From NCBI RefSeq assembly GCF_037893015.1, contig NC_133658.1, positions 424,128,200-424,192,199 on the forward strand: a stretch of 64,000 nt of DNA. Direction: 5' to 3'. The position numbers and the translations under genes are program-made. Each line of letters opens with the position of its first letter. Within the stretch, counting starts at the first letter, position 1. Shown in pieces: positions 1 to 11,699 of the stretch. This DNA comes from Macrotis lagotis (lineage: Eukaryota; Chordata; Mammalia; Peramelemorphia; Peramelidae). Below the pieces are notes generated by a model. It saw only the letters and a list, made by a program, of their open reading frames with translations. It was not told the DNA's origin and did not search any database.

Positions 1-670
1 TATATATGTAGATGTATATAATGGTAGCCAACTCTGGTGGGTGAGGGGGAAAATGAATAAATTTGTAGAATAATTTTGTTGTATATTTGAAGAAATAAAA
101 ATTTGTGCATAGCAGATTTACAGTTTGATATGCAATCATTATGGAAAATACTTGTTTTATTCTATAAATTAAAAATGAAGTAAAATTTTTTAAAACATAA
201 GGAATTTTAAGAAATATGGCAAGATTTGTGTGAATTGACAGAGAGTAAAAAAAACAGTCTAAGTAATATGGACAAGGATTATATTACTGTAAATTAAAAC
301 TATATTAAAGGCAGATTAAATGCAATGACCAATCTCAGGTGATCAGTTACCCACCCTTTCTCTCAGGATGAAGGTGCATATAGGACATTGTATAGGTTGT
401 CAAATCTGATAGATTTGTCATTTGTTTTTCCTTTACTATTTTTCTTTGTTATAAATGGAGTATGGGACAGAGAGGTTATCTACTATTGGTGACTATGATG
501 TAAAAAATAATGAGTACAAAACATTAAAACTTTTTAAAACTACAATAATACATAAGCAAGAAAAGGCATATAAAGAGAAAGTTGAATAGTCTATAAAAGA
601 AACAGGAGAGTAGAATTATGTTGATTCTACTAGTAAATAGAGCCATAAACTTATAAGAGTTAGAAAATAC
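1..670. other. AT-rich low-copy sequence, no gene
   Basis: The stretch is A/T-rich, stops are frequent in all frames, and I recognise no repeat consensus, splice-flanked exon or RNA gene. Confidence 0.6.
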
Positions 671-675
671 GTTAC

Positions 676-985
676 ATCATAGAGTCAAGAATGTTAGAAC
701 TGGGTCTTAGAATCATAGAACATAGATGGTAGGTTTGAAAAGACCCATGTAATCATTGAGATATGGGATACTAGAAATCTAAAAATAACACAACAGAAAT
801 GTGAGAGCTAAAAGGAACCTTAGAATCACAGAACATAGAATGTCAGCATTGTAGAGAACATTGAATATGGAATGTCAGATTTGGAAGAAATCATAGAACA
901 AGGAACATCAGCGCTAGAAGGGACCTTAGAACCATTGACACAAATTATCAAAACTGGGACCATTGAAATGATGTAGTTTAATCCT
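676..985 (+). repeat. Degenerate tandem units of a dispersed repeat
   Basis: A phrase close to AATCATAGAACATAGAATG, followed by a GGAAGGGACCTTAG-like segment, recurs about five times at spacings of roughly 40-75 bp. Traces of the same phrase occur near 13965, 14430, 27110 and 55030, so the unit is also dispersed. It often lies upstream of MIR-like SINE sequence. I cannot name the family. Confidence 0.55.
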
Positions 986-1564
986 GAATGAAGAAATTGA
1001 AGTCTAAAGAAGAGAGCTATAAGCAGGGTCTTTACTCCCAGATTTCAACATAAATGGGGAAATTTGGGGAGTACACTTCTCTGTGTATGCTAGGAAACCC
1101 AACAAAGATTCTGTTTCTTCCCAGTTCCACCTCTGTCTCAAAGGTCCTGCCTTCTTCCTGCTGTTTCCATCAGCCTCTGTCTTCTCTCAGAGGTTTTTCA
1201 GTTCATTTGTACCCTCTCTGAGGCAAACTAAGCCCTGTACCACATCCTCCACTCCTCATGATTCCCAGGAGCCAATAAGACTACATCTAATAGGGAGACA
1301 ACTATCTGCTGTGGGGTAAGAAGGAAGGCTGGGACAAGCAACTAAATTCTTCCCTGGTACCAACATTCCTATTTAGAACTCTGCTGGATTTGAGGACCAC
1401 TCCCTCATAGAGATAGGGACACAATTTGGTTATACTGTATACTTGTATACTTGATTTTGGGGAAGTAGATTTAAAAACGTTCAGAAGAAAAATAGGTACG
1501 CTCCCATAGACTAAAATGCTACAGGAACAGTCAGTCTCATCAACCAATTTATTTTTATTTTTTT
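986..1564. other. Low-copy sequence, no gene recognised
   Basis: Opposed short open frames of about 80 codons lie here, but they lack similarity to any protein I know and show no exon context. A weak MIR-like trace may be present at 965-1030. Confidence 0.5.
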
Positions 1565-1580
1565 AAATTTAGATTTTAAG

Positions 1581-1735
1581 GGGGGCGGCTAGGTGGTGTA
1601 GTGGATAAAGCACCGGCCCTGGAGTCAGGAGTACCTGGGTTCAAATCCGGTCTCAGACACTTAATAATTACCTAGCCGTGTGGCCTTGGGCAAGCCACTT
1701 AACCCTGTTTGCCTTGCAAAAAAAAAACCTAAAAA
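1581..1735 (+). mobile_element. SINE-A (WSINE1-like), young copy
   Basis: Full-length tRNA-derived SINE. The A-box-like TGGTGTAGTGG and the B box GGTTCAAATCC are intact, and the body ends in an A-rich tail. A perfect 16-bp TSD (AAATTTAGATTTTAAG at 1565-1580 and 1736-1751) marks L1-style insertion. Confidence 0.92.
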
Positions 1736-1902
1736 AAATTTAGATTTTAAGAGGAAATATTCAGAAAATGGAAGCAAAGCCAAAAAATAGATAATAAATA
1801 AAAGAACATGATACAATTCTACAAAAAATAGTGTAAGGATTGTGAAAGCTCTCAATGAGATGAGATAGGTAAAGAATACAAAGGACAACAAAAAGGAGAG
1901 GG

Positions 1903-2140
1903 GGAGAGTTGTCCATCCTTTGTTTTTGAAGAGGAATCACTCCATGATATCTTGACTTTAGGGTGAATTAGATTTAAATGAGGCAGAGTTGCAGTCATCA
2001 ACCTGGGCTCTCTCTTCCTGAGTCATTAAAGTCCACTGGTAGGACAAAAGCCATGATGACTGTCAATGGCCTAGGATACAGAGAATGAGCTTGGTGTTTT
2101 TGATGTCTGACCAAACTCTGACAGTCCATTTTGCTTCCTT
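1903..2140 (-). mobile_element. SINE-B-like 3' module with a different 5' body
   Basis: Read on the minus strand, this ends in the same module as the SINE-B tail: a stretch matching CTGGAGGAGAAAGTGAGG-type sequence, then TTCAAATCCAATTCA-type and GACATCATGGTCC-type sequence. The part beyond the tail does not match SINE-B, so it may be the 3' end of a partner LINE or a related SINE. Confidence 0.55.
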
Positions 2141-3235
2141 CAACAGCCTTGTAGTTATATTAGGGGAAAAAAGGAAGATCAAAGGAGGGATATGACTTTG
2201 CTTGAGATGTATGGGTTAATAATAACTGACAACAACAGAGAAAAGGCAGAGTTGTAAAAATGTAGTTTTACCTGTTTTATTTTTTCTGTCACAGAAAATT
2301 ACTCCTGTCCTAGAAATGACAGAATAAAAATGAACAATAGGGAATTGGTACCTAAGATTATTAAGAACATAATAAAAAGGCACCCAGACTCCTTTGAAGA
2401 GCTCAAGTTGCTTGGCATGAATGGGCTACATTTTTGAGGACTGGTTGGTTGATATGATTGTTGCTGTCTGTAATGTGCATTCAGCATAAGAGTCTCTCCA
2501 GTACTGGAGAGGGCAAAGATTGCCATCATTTTCAGAAAAAGAGAAAGAACATAGTGTTCATACTTCAGACCAATGAGCTTGAGAACATTATAGAACAAGC
2601 CATTAAAGAGATGATGGTATAAGGGAAGCAGTGACTACCAAGAGTCATAGCAGTGCTATCAAGAGCAGGTCATGCCACACTAACTTCCTTTCTTAAAATT
2701 TTTTAGCAAGATTAAACTAAGAAGATGAAGAGATTGCTATGGATACATAACTTACTAATTTCTAACAAAGTTTTAATAAAGTATATTATACCAATGTAGC
2801 CCTCCCCTCCACCTGAAGGCTAGAAAGCCTCATAGGACAAAAGATGCAGGCATCTAGTTACATAGCACCCTTGGAGTTTCCATCCTGGTGAAGAAGTTAT
2901 GTTCTATAATTGAGGAGGTGGCAGGAGATCTTGAAATGGCATGGGATCTGATTTTTCAGGGCTCTAGTTGGCAATAGAAATGAGGTATTAGATTGACCAG
3001 GCAGTGGAGAGGGAACAGCAGAAGCAAGATCAGGGCTCTGGAAGAGGTGTCACTGACAGCAATTCTGTTTTGTCCAGAAACACAGGATCTTCCCCTCTTA
3101 GATTGATTTTCATTTTTGACTAAGTAAAATTGGTCATTTTTTGCCTCATTTTTACCCAACTTTAATCACTAAATGGCATTGCTTCTGTTAAACTGAGACC
3201 TGGGAGAGATCTTAACTTAAAAAGTCTAAGGTCTC

Positions 3236-3430
3236 ACTCACATCACATCCAAGGATAGCTATAGTCATCCTAATCTATATCTTGCCACTGGACCCAGATG
3301 GTTCCTGAGGAGAAAGTGAGGTTGGTGACTTTGCACAGCACTTCCTCACTTAAATTCAATTCATTTGCAAGTCATGGCATCACTTTCCTGATGTCGTGGT
3401 CCTCCTTGAAAACAATTACACTGATGGGTT
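3236..3430 (+). mobile_element. SINE-B, 5'-truncated copy
   Basis: Only the unique body is present, from ACATCCAAGG through CACTGGACCCAGATGG to GTCGTGGTCCTCCTTGA. The tRNA-like head is missing. Confidence 0.7.
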
Positions 3431-4927
3431 GGAGAGATGGAGTCCTGCATGCAGAAATTTCAAGAAGCTTCACTCACTAGAGATAATAGAAAAGTAATGG
3501 GACTCAGAGGTAAAGTCCTACCATTAGTAAATGATTCTGATCTACAGAATCAAGGTATAGGATAGTTTCCTCCTCACTTTTTTTCCCCTTTCCATCCATT
3601 CAGAAAGAGCTTGAAAAAAACCCCTGGATTTCCTATTTTCCTATTTCCCCACTGCCAATTATAGTTTGTATTCTTTTTTTCTTTTTAGATTTTTTTTTTG
3701 AGGAAATTGGGATTAAATGATTTGTCCAACATCACACTAGTAAATAACTGAAGCTGGATTTGTACTCTTTTTTTTAAATAAATTTTTCTCATTGTTTGTG
3801 GCCTTGTCATTATTTGGGATCAGAATGTACAATGGAAAATAACTTGAAGGTATTTTCTTTATCTCCTGGAATACAAAACTGGAAGTTTCCCCATTTATGT
3901 TAGAAAGCTATTTGTCCCCCTAATAACTATTCACCTACAGCTTAATAGAATGGTTCTGCAAATCTCCCCCCAAATGGTACCTTAAAATCTAAATTCAGGA
4001 TTCAGTTGTATTTCCTCTAAGAGAACTACTGTTCAGTTGTATTTCCTCTAGAACTATTGTTGCACCTATGAATGTTGAGTATATTTGAGGCTATAGTTAA
4101 GCCTTCTTTTCCCATAATGATCCATGAGAAGGGGATGGAGGGAACTAAGAGGGACTAGAGGGAAAAGGCCCACCTCTGAGATCACCCAGTAAGAAGGTAT
4201 AGGATTGGTCTATGAGGATTTCTGCCCTTCCCCACCACCTTTCTGGTTGAGACTGGGGAGTGAGGAGAGCACAGATACCCATGCCACAGTAACAACTGAT
4301 GATTACGCTATTTTTGTATGGAAGAATAAAAGATATGAATTAAATGATAATATAATTAGAGGAATCCAGAACTGGTTGGATCTCAGAACTGAAAGAATAG
4401 TTGTTAATGGCTCAACATCAACAGGTAGGAGTTTATCAGTGAAGTAGCCCAGGCTTCTCTGCTTGGTCGTATTAGGCTTAACATTTTTGAATCAATGTCT
4501 TGGATGAAGGAATAGATGACATGTATTTCAGATTTACAGATGGTACAAATGGGATGGATAACTAAATGGCTGAATGACAGAATCAGGAGCCAAAAAGATG
4601 TTGACAGGCTAAAGCAATGGGCTGAAGCTAATGAGATGAAATTCAGTTAGCAAAAATGTAACATCTTACATTTGAGTTCCAGGAAAATCACCTTCACAAG
4701 TATAAGATGGGAGGAAAATGGTTACACAGCAGTTGTTCAGCAAATGATCTGAGGCTTTTGGAGGACTTACAAGTTCAGTACAAGTCCTCATTGTGATGTG
4801 GCAATTCAGAAAAAATAATGGGCTCTTAGGTTCCACTGACAGGTATAACTTCCAGGAATAGAAGCAAAAGTCTTACTGTGCTTTATTTATCAAATTTCAT
4901 CGGAAGTATTATGTCTAGTTCTGGGTG

Positions 4928-5105
4928 CCATAATTTAAAAAGGACAGTGACACTTACCTGTTGTGTGATCTTGGGCAAGTCATTTAATCTGTCTGCCTCA
5001 GTTTCTTTATCTGTAAAATGGGGATAATAACACCTGCCTCTTAGAATTATTATGATGATCAAATGAGATAATATATGTAAAGTGCTTTGCAAACTTCAAA
5101 ACACT
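4928..5105 (+). mobile_element. MIR SINE
   Basis: Classic MIR core and tail: TGTGATCTTGGGCAAGTCA, then CTCAGTTTCTTTATCTG, TAAAATGGGGATAATAA and GTAAAGTGCTTTGCAAAC. It interrupts the L3/CR1 element. Confidence 0.85.
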
Positions 5106-5261
5106 ATATGAATGTTTTAGCTAAATCCTAATTAAATCAGGATGGTGAAAGGCCTTGAGTACTTAGCATCTGGAGATTGTTTAAAAAACTAAGGAATGGT
5201 AAACCTAGGGAAGGGTTAGCCTAGGGGAAATGGTTTTGAAGAAATAATATTTGAAAAAGGG

Positions 5262-5640
5262 ATTATTGTCATTCATCCTTAATTTTTGTAGAGAACCAAT
5301 GACATCATGGGGTGATGCCTTGACTTTCAGGTGAATTGAATTTAAGTCTTGTAGAGTTACACAAATTGTCAGCCTCACTCTCTCTTTTGATGTCACTGAT
5401 GTCCAGTGGCAAGACAAAAGTCAGGAGACTAATGATGAACTAGGGTTCAGTGGATGACCTTGGTGTCAACAACATCTGAACAAGCTTTAAGCACTCCCCC
5501 AGAGTCTTCTTCAGTCACCTTCATAGAGGTTGGAATGAATTGTTCTCATCTGCATAAAGCCTTCGCAAACTTGGATTGGAAATATCCCAAACTCAATGAT
5601 GGACTGGAGACCTGATGGTACCCTTGACCTTAGACTTATT
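5262..5640 (-). mobile_element. SINE-B-like 3' module with distinct body
   Basis: Shares its minus-strand 3' module with 1903-2140 and 8101-8640. Beyond the tail it shares about 200 further bases with 8101-8640 (GGAATGAATTGTTCTCATCTG region), so these three are one family, distinct from SINE-B in the 5' part. Confidence 0.55.
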
Positions 5641-5894
5641 CTGTTTGGCTCTAGTGGGTAGAACCAGAAGTAGGGGGTGAAAGTAGCAAAGAAACCATTT
5701 TAGTTTTAATGTCAGGAATTTCTAATGATAACAACAGTGCCAGAAAGGTAATGGGTTCCTCTTTTTCCTTGGAGGTCTTCGATCAGAGGCCACATGAACA
5801 CTTGTCTGGTTTGTTATAGTATTGATTTCTTTCCTATATGGCTTGAACTAGATGGCAACAAAGGTCCCTTTGTAGCTCTCAAATTCTAGTCAAA

Positions 5895-6442
5895 TAATTA
5901 GTTTTTTAGTCATTTAACAAGAATTAGGAAACTGGTTTACATTGAAAATCCTTGGAGTAGGCTTTCTTATAATCCTCACAAAAAATAGGATGGGAACCCT
6001 TTATATAAATATCTATCGCATGGGAATTTTTGGAATAGATAAAGTATCTCTCTTTCCACAATAGGCACAGGCAAAGCTTGGGAAGGTGATCTCTTGATCC
6101 CTGAGACATCAGGGAACAGAAAGTAGATGATACTGGTCACAAACAGCCTAGAGCTACCCCCCCAGATAACAACCCCTGGGCTGTTATCAAACCAACAGTC
6201 TCCAGGAGATTTCAGATAACACACTGGTGAGAGTCAGGTAGATAAATCTATTCTGATTTCAGTCAAGTTGAACACTGACTTCAGTCCCTGCTTCCCATGG
6301 AGAAACAGCAAGCAAGCCCTTTAGAAGACTGGGTTCTTTGCTTGTAAATCATCTATCCTTGGCATGAGTTAACATTTCATACTGAAACACAGACCATTGG
6401 AATATAAAAATCCCTCTCAGCTGCTGTGAAGAGGATCAGTTT
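5895..6442. other. Low-copy sequence, no gene recognised
   Basis: Two overlapping minus-strand frames of 61 and 82 codons lack recognisable motifs. No repeat consensus stands out. Confidence 0.5.
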
Positions 6443-6454
6443 AGCTCCATTTTT

Positions 6455-6590
6455 TTTTTAGCTTTTTGCAAGGCAAATGGGGGTTAAGTGGCCTGCCCAA
6501 GGCCACACAGCTAGGTAATTATTAAGTATCTGAGGCTGGATTTGAACTCAGGTACTCCTGACTCCAGGGCCTGTGCCAACTAGCTGACCC
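6455..6590 (-). mobile_element. SINE-A, reverse orientation
   Basis: Begins with the poly(T) of the tail, contains the reverse-complement B box GGATTTGAACTC, and ends near the head. TSD AGCTCCATTTT flanks it (6443-6453 and 6591-6601). The head is mutated. Confidence 0.88.
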
Positions 6591-6759
6591 AGCTCCATTT
6601 TCTTAAGATGGTATTCACACCACTGGAAAGACAATATATCTCATCATCTAGGCTCAGGTACTTCCTTCCAAAGCACGAGGAGGAGCTGGGCTACTTTATT
6701 GTTCCTCCTTCCAAGTGTTCTCCAGCTACCTGGACTTTTCTCTCAAGATGTTCAATTCT

Positions 6760-6920
6760 CAAAGTGACCCAATGAAGTCATAAAATAGTATCCCAATTTT
6801 GCAGAAGAGAAAACTGAAGTTCAAGAATGACGGAGTGACTAACAGCTAGTAAAATAACAAAGCCAGGACTCCATCTCAATTGTCTCCAAATCCAGTACCT
6901 TTTTCTCCTAAATCATTGGA
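6760..6920 (-). mobile_element. MIR SINE, reverse
   Basis: Contains the reverse MIR pattern CCAATTTTGCAGAAGAGAAAACTGAAG followed by CCAGGACTCCATCTCAATTG-type sequence. It is old and diverged. Confidence 0.6.
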
Positions 6921-7257
6921 AATTTGTCACTTTCAAGAATTTCTGATTTTTTTAACATTTTATTTTTCATTATGAAATTTGCAAATGAATATTTTTCAAT
7001 GTATAAAGAGATGAGAGGATTATGTGAATTTCTTTAAGTTCAGTTTTCTTTTAACTTAACACAATAGTAATAAAATTTGCCCAGTATTTCTGTCTTCCCT
7101 TCTATATTTTCTTCTGTTCTCCTCTGTTATTCTTAATGTTAGACACGTCTTTTTGTTTCTTTTTTAATATCCCTATCACTCCCCCTTCCCTAGTTCTTTC
7201 CCCTTATCCCCATTCAGTAAAGAGAAGCCCTTCCTCATAACAAAGCTTCATAAACAT

Positions 7258-7308
7258 TATATATATGTATGTATATATATATATATATATATATACATAC
7301 ACACACAA
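7258..7308. repeat. (TA)n/(CA)n microsatellite
   Basis: Nearly uninterrupted TA repeats pass into ACATACACACAC. The tract sits in the 3' UTR of the old L1. Confidence 0.9.
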
Positions 7309-7494
7309 ATATACAAAATCAAATCAACACATTGACTGTGACTAAAAATGAATTTCATTTTGCACCTGTTCTCCATGTTTCTCTGCCAAGGGGTGGTAAG
7401 CATGGATTATCATGAGTATTCTGAAGTCATGGTTGGGCAATTCAATGATCAGAGTTCTTTCAAAGTTATTTTCTTTTACACTATTGTAATTGTT

Positions 7495-7987
7495 TTTTTA
7501 ATTTATTTTTTATGAAAGATATTATTTGAGTTTTACAATTTTTCCCCCAATCTTACTTCCCCCCCACCATGGAAATCAATCTGTCAGTCTTTACTTTGTT
7601 TCCATGGTGTACCTTGATCCAAATTGGTGTGATGAGAGAGAAATCATATCCTTAAAGAAGAGACAAGAAGTCTAAGAGGTAACAAGATCAGACAATAAGA
7701 TATCTGTTTTTTTCTAAATTGAAGGGAATAGTCCTTGAACTTTGTTCAAACTCCACAGCTCCTTATCTGGATACAGATGGCACTCTCCTTTGCAGACAAC
7801 CCAAAATTGTTCCCGATTGTTGCACTGATGGAATGAGCAAGTCCTTCAAGGTTGATCATCACTCCCATGTTGCTGTTAGGGTGTACAGTGTTTTTCTGGT
7901 TTTGCTCATCTCACTCAGCATCAGTTCATGCAAATCCCTCCAGGCTTCCCTGAATTCCCGTCCCTCCTGGTTTCTAATAGAACAATA
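7495..7987 (-). mobile_element. L1 LINE, 5'-truncated young copy
   Basis: The minus-strand copy keeps the last part of ORF2 (SMHELMLSEMSRTRKT-like residues) and a 3' UTR, with its A-tail seen as poly(T) at about 7495. A perfect 18-bp TSD (TACACTATTGTAATTGTT at 7477-7494 and 7988-8005) fixes both ends. It lies inside an older L1 in the same orientation. Near-identical 3' ends are at 28471-29239 and 46530-47685, so this subfamily was recently active. Confidence 0.93.
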
Positions 7988-8100
7988 TACACTATTGTAA
8001 TTGTTGAATAAATTTTTCTCCTGGTTCTGCTCACTTCACTCTTCATTGATTCATATAAGTCCAGCTTCTCTGAATTCATTTCTTTTTTCTTTAGTACAGT

Positions 8101-8640
8101 TGACTATCCTTCTTTTTCGAAGAGGACCAATGACATCTCAAGGTAATGTCTTGACTTTCAGATGAAATGAAATTAAGTCAGGGGGAAATGCACAAAGTCA
8201 GCAGCCTCACACTTTCTTCCAGTCATTGAAGTCCAGAGGCAAGACAAAAATCAGGACAATTGGTGATGACCCAGGATGCAATGTCTTTGATGTCTGACTA
8301 AGCTCTAAGTTCTCCACTGCACCTATTTCAGCCACATTCACAGCTAATGGAATAAATTGTTGTCCTCTGCCCATTTCCCCGGGTGGGGGGAATCTTCACA
8401 TGCTTAGAGTAGACATCCCCCTAACTTACAGATGTATTAGAAGCCTGTTAGTTTCCTTCAACCTAGTCTGGAATGTATGGGGAAGATTAGCACCTTTGGA
8501 GTGAGAACTTAACAAACCTTTTTCAGGGCTGTACATCTTCCTTTGATGACCATCTTCTCCTAACTCTCACCCGTGATTCCAAGAAATTGTAAAGTGTGCA
8601 GGATTCATACCCTAGTAAAAAATTTAATATAGTGCTATAA
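8101..8640 (-). mobile_element. SINE-B-like family element
   Basis: Same family as 5262-5640, with the SINE-B-like tail at 8106-8245. It is inserted in the old L1. The 5' boundary near 8640 is set only by where L1 sequence resumes. Confidence 0.5.
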
Positions 8641-9399
8641 TATTTGCATATCATGTTACTATTCATTATATTCATATGTAATATTTTCTTTCAGTTTTGA
8701 TTGATGGGCACCTACTTTATTCCCCATTCTTTGCTACAACAAAAATATGGTTCCTTTCCCTTTGTCTTTGACTTCTTTAGGGATATATACCTAATAATGA
8801 TACCATTGGATCATAGGTTATACATAGCTTGGTAACTTTGGGATGTAGTTCCTATCACTTTGCAAATAGTTAGAACAATTTACAATGCCACCAACATAGC
8901 ATTAATGTGCCTGTCTTCCCATAACCCTTCCAATAATTGTCATTTTACTTTTTTGTCATCTTTGTCAAACTGAAGGATATGATATTGAACTTTGGAGTTG
9001 TTTGAATTTGAATTTTTCTTGCTATTAGTAATTAGGAACTTTTTTATATGATTGCTATTATGCAGAATTAGTTCTTTTGACCTTATATGTCAAATTAAAA
9101 AATTATTTTTCCAAAAGTTGCCATTCTTTGAGATGAGAACAAAGTATTTTTAATAGCAAAATCATAACTTAAAACTGTCTTTTCATTACCATACTTTTCC
9201 AAGTTTTGGAACTTAAGGAGAAAATTCTTGACTTTCACCTTTCCCTCCCTCCTTCCTATCCTTCCTCCACAAACATTTATAAGAACTTACTAAATAGAGA
9301 GAGAGAGAGCATGGTTTAGTGTGCTAGACTTAGAGTCAGGGAAACCTAAATTTATTAGTTTGGTAACACTGGGTTTGTCTTTTTTCATTGTTTTAGAAA

Positions 9400-9610
9400 A
9401 TTCCCCAGAACTTAATACTCCTGTCTTCAGTGGGTTTTCTCAGCAAAGATACTGGTTGGTTTGCCATTTTCTTCTCTAGCTCATTTTACAAATGAGGAGA
9501 CTGAAGCAAACAGGATTTTGACTTGCCCAGGGTCACATAAGTGTTGTGGCAGTTCTAAACTCACAAATAAGATGTCTGGTGCTCTATCCACTGAGCCACT
9601 TAGCTGCCCT
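9400..9610 (-). mobile_element. SINE-C, reverse
   Basis: Reverse complement shows the tRNA-like head (GGGCAGCTAAGTGGCTCAGTG), CTGGGCAAGTCA, then the GGAGAAAATGGCAAACCA tail segment typical of SINE-C. The terminal AACAAC end is decayed. Confidence 0.75.
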
Positions 9611-9689
9611 TGCTTACATACTTATTCATTAGTAATTAGTAGAGGGAGTTTCCACATTGTATACTCCTTATTCTATGGAAATCACAATC

Positions 9690-11265
9690 ATATTTTAGGT
9701 CCTGAAGCTGTGTTGATTGGATCCAATAAAACTTTGTTATTTTATCTCATATGGGCCTTTATTTTTATTCTTTCCTAATTGAGTCTCTGTCCCATTCTCC
9801 ACAATAGCTTTTACAAATTTCCTCTTTCTTCAGGGTTCCCAATCCATTGTTATCTCCTCATCAGAGTCCTTTCCTTCATATTTTTGCACTCCCTCTGGTT
9901 TGCCCATCCTCAAGGCAACCCATTGAGAACTCTCTTTTTGTCCTTATTCATTTTACATCTTCCTGACATCATTTCTTCATTTACCCCAGTCTCTACTGAA
10001 GAGGTGGCTCTTCTCTCCAACAAGGTCATCCCTTCTGTATGTACCCTTGATCTCATTCCCTCATATCTTCACAAACATATTGCCCCTTTCCCTTAAACTC
10101 TAATCTCTAATGATTCCTTCCCAGATAGTAATAATGTCCTATCTCCTCATCTTTCTGATTATTATTACTAGCTAGCATTTATACAGCAATTTAAGGGGTT
10201 TTTTTGCAAAGTGCTTTACATTTGATTCTTACAACAACCCTATCAGTTGAGTATTGTGATTTGTACAAGGTCAATCTGAAGTTATAATTGAATTTGGGTC
10301 TTTTGAACTCTGTCAAGCACTCTGACATTGTAATACTTTGCTGCCTTGGCCATCACCTCATCTTATAATCTTTGCTAATTATTATCCTATTTCTTTTCCC
10401 TCTCTTAGTCAAACTTTTTGAAAAAGCCATCTACAATTGTTGCCTCCTCTCTTCTTAATCCCCTGCAAATGGTTTCCAACTTCATCACTTACTAAAATTT
10501 TCTTCTAGAACTCTCTTCTGCCACCTAATTCTATTGACTCATTCTCAGTCTTCATTATTTTTAACCTGTCTATTTGATCTGCAATTGTTGATCATTCCTG
10601 TACATTGTCTTCTCTCTGAGTTTTGTGAGGCACTTCTCTCTTCAGGTTCTTCTCCATCCTTTCCACCCTCTCCTAAGACTTCTTTGCTCTCTTCCCCTCA
10701 TCCCTTGCCCCATCATCTGTTGTAACAGCATCTTTTCCCTCTACATCCCCCTCATCAGCTTATATCAGTTCAAGTATCATCTCTGCAAATGACTCTCAGA
10801 TCTTCATTCCCAATACAAATCTCTTCTGAGTTCCAGCTCCAAATTGCCATTGACCTATTGAACCTTTCATGTTCATGTCCCAGAGTTGGTTCAAACTCAA
10901 CATATCAAATCACTATTTTCCCTCCCAAACCCACCACTCTTCTGAAATTTCTTGTTACTATTGAGGATACCACCATAAATCATTACTTACTCACCTTATT
11001 GCCAAATCTTATTGTTTCTACTTTAACATCTTTTCTGTATGTCTCCTTTCTACTCATATAACCACAATGTTAGTTCAAGCCCTCTTATCTCTTGCCCTAG
11101 ACCATTGCAACAGTCTTCTTTGGTAGGTCTCCCAGCTTCAAGTCTCTTCCCATTCCCTGCTATCCTTCACACAACTGCCAATGTGATTTTCCTAAAATAT
11201 AGGACTAGTCATTCTTTCCCCTAACCTACCAGGAAACTCCAATGTTTCCTTCAGGATCAAATGGC
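9690..11265 (+). mobile_element. L2 LINE, ORF2 RT region
   Basis: Long, decayed L2. At 10740-10800 the frame reads SANDSQIF where the L2 reverse transcriptase has its catalytic YADDSQ motif, so the tyrosine and one aspartate are lost. Downstream, CTAGACCATTGCAACAGTC and GGTCTCCCAGCTTCAAG encode the LDHCNS.LVGLPAS-like segment of L2. Open frames here (for example 9461-10096) are remnants or chance frames. A reverse MIR is inserted at 10150-10350. Confidence 0.75.
10150..10350 (-). mobile_element. MIR SINE, reverse
   Basis: Shows the reverse MIR end GCATTTATACAGCAATTTAA and GCAAAGTGCTTTACATTTGA. The low-specificity A/T stretch follows. Confidence 0.65.
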
Positions 11266-11274
11266 CTATCAAAC

Positions 11275-11695
11275 TAGAAAGACATTGAATAGAGAGCATT
11301 GAAGTATTGTTTTATTACAAAATATATGCATTTTGTGCTGGAAATGAATTTGAATTCCTGTTTGGACAGAACTAGTTGTAAGAGAAGGGATAGACCAATT
11401 TTGGTTATAACTGATACCCTCCATAGGTAGCATGGCTAGGGGATACAGAACTCAGCTCAGTCAAGAAGATCTGGGGCTCTAACACATGTTGAGCAATGTC
11501 ACTTAACCTTTTAGTGACTCAGATGACTTCCTAAGATCCTAAGATTCAGAGATGGCTATCTCCTTAGGTACAAGGAAGTGCTTCACTGGGGCCTCCTAAT
11601 ACCAATGAAATCACAGGCCAACTGAGGTGGAAAAAAACAAAACAAGAGGTGACCAAATCTAAGAACATGGGAGGAGAATGACATGTGAATAAATA
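11275..11695. other. Low-copy sequence with MIR trace
   Basis: A plus-strand MIR-like fragment (GAGCAATGTCACTTAACC) lies at about 11440-11560. The rest has no recognised feature. Confidence 0.5.
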
Positions 11696-11699
11696 GACA

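Larger units (their letters stand above)
2300..5890 (+). mobile_element. L3/CR1-class LINE, old, split by insertions
   Basis: Pieces at about 2540-2800, 4290-4925, 5110-5260 and 5640-5890 follow the order of a CR1/L3 LINE: reverse-transcriptase palm, thumb, then 3' end. Translated with frameshifts, 2540-2800 resembles the RT region around the motif LILEHIIKE. The 4340-4520 part reads ...RIVVNGSTS... then LFNIFIND-like residues, the usual segment before the FADD motif. The last piece ends in the family's GGCTTGAACTAGATGGC 3' region. A MIR, a SINE-B-type tail and a SINE-B-like element split it. It is far too decayed to be active. Confidence 0.7.
6945..9110 (-). mobile_element. Old L1 LINE 3' half, split
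   Basis: Minus-strand L1: 3' UTR-like sequence to about 7495, end of ORF2 at 7380-7480 and 8006-8100, and further ORF2 at 8640-9110 (reverse of the segment with CAATTTACAATGCCACCAACA and AGTGTGCCTGTCTTCC). The copy is interrupted by a younger L1 (7495-7987) and by a SINE-B-like element (8101-8640). All frames are broken. Confidence 0.75.

Noticed and set aside
1581..1735. Possible functional tRNA gene because of intact A and B boxes
   Set aside because: The head continues into the SINE body, has TSDs and recurs across the window; it does not fold to a standard cloverleaf with CCA-ready end by eye.
7719..8000. 93-codon plus-strand frame, repeated nearly identically at 28750
   Set aside because: It is the antisense of the L1 3' UTR and ORF2 end. 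Its similarity between loci comes from the L1 copies.
9461..10096. Two adjoining 105-codon frames
   Set aside because: The first overlaps a reverse SINE-C. The second lies in decayed L2 without a continuous RT.
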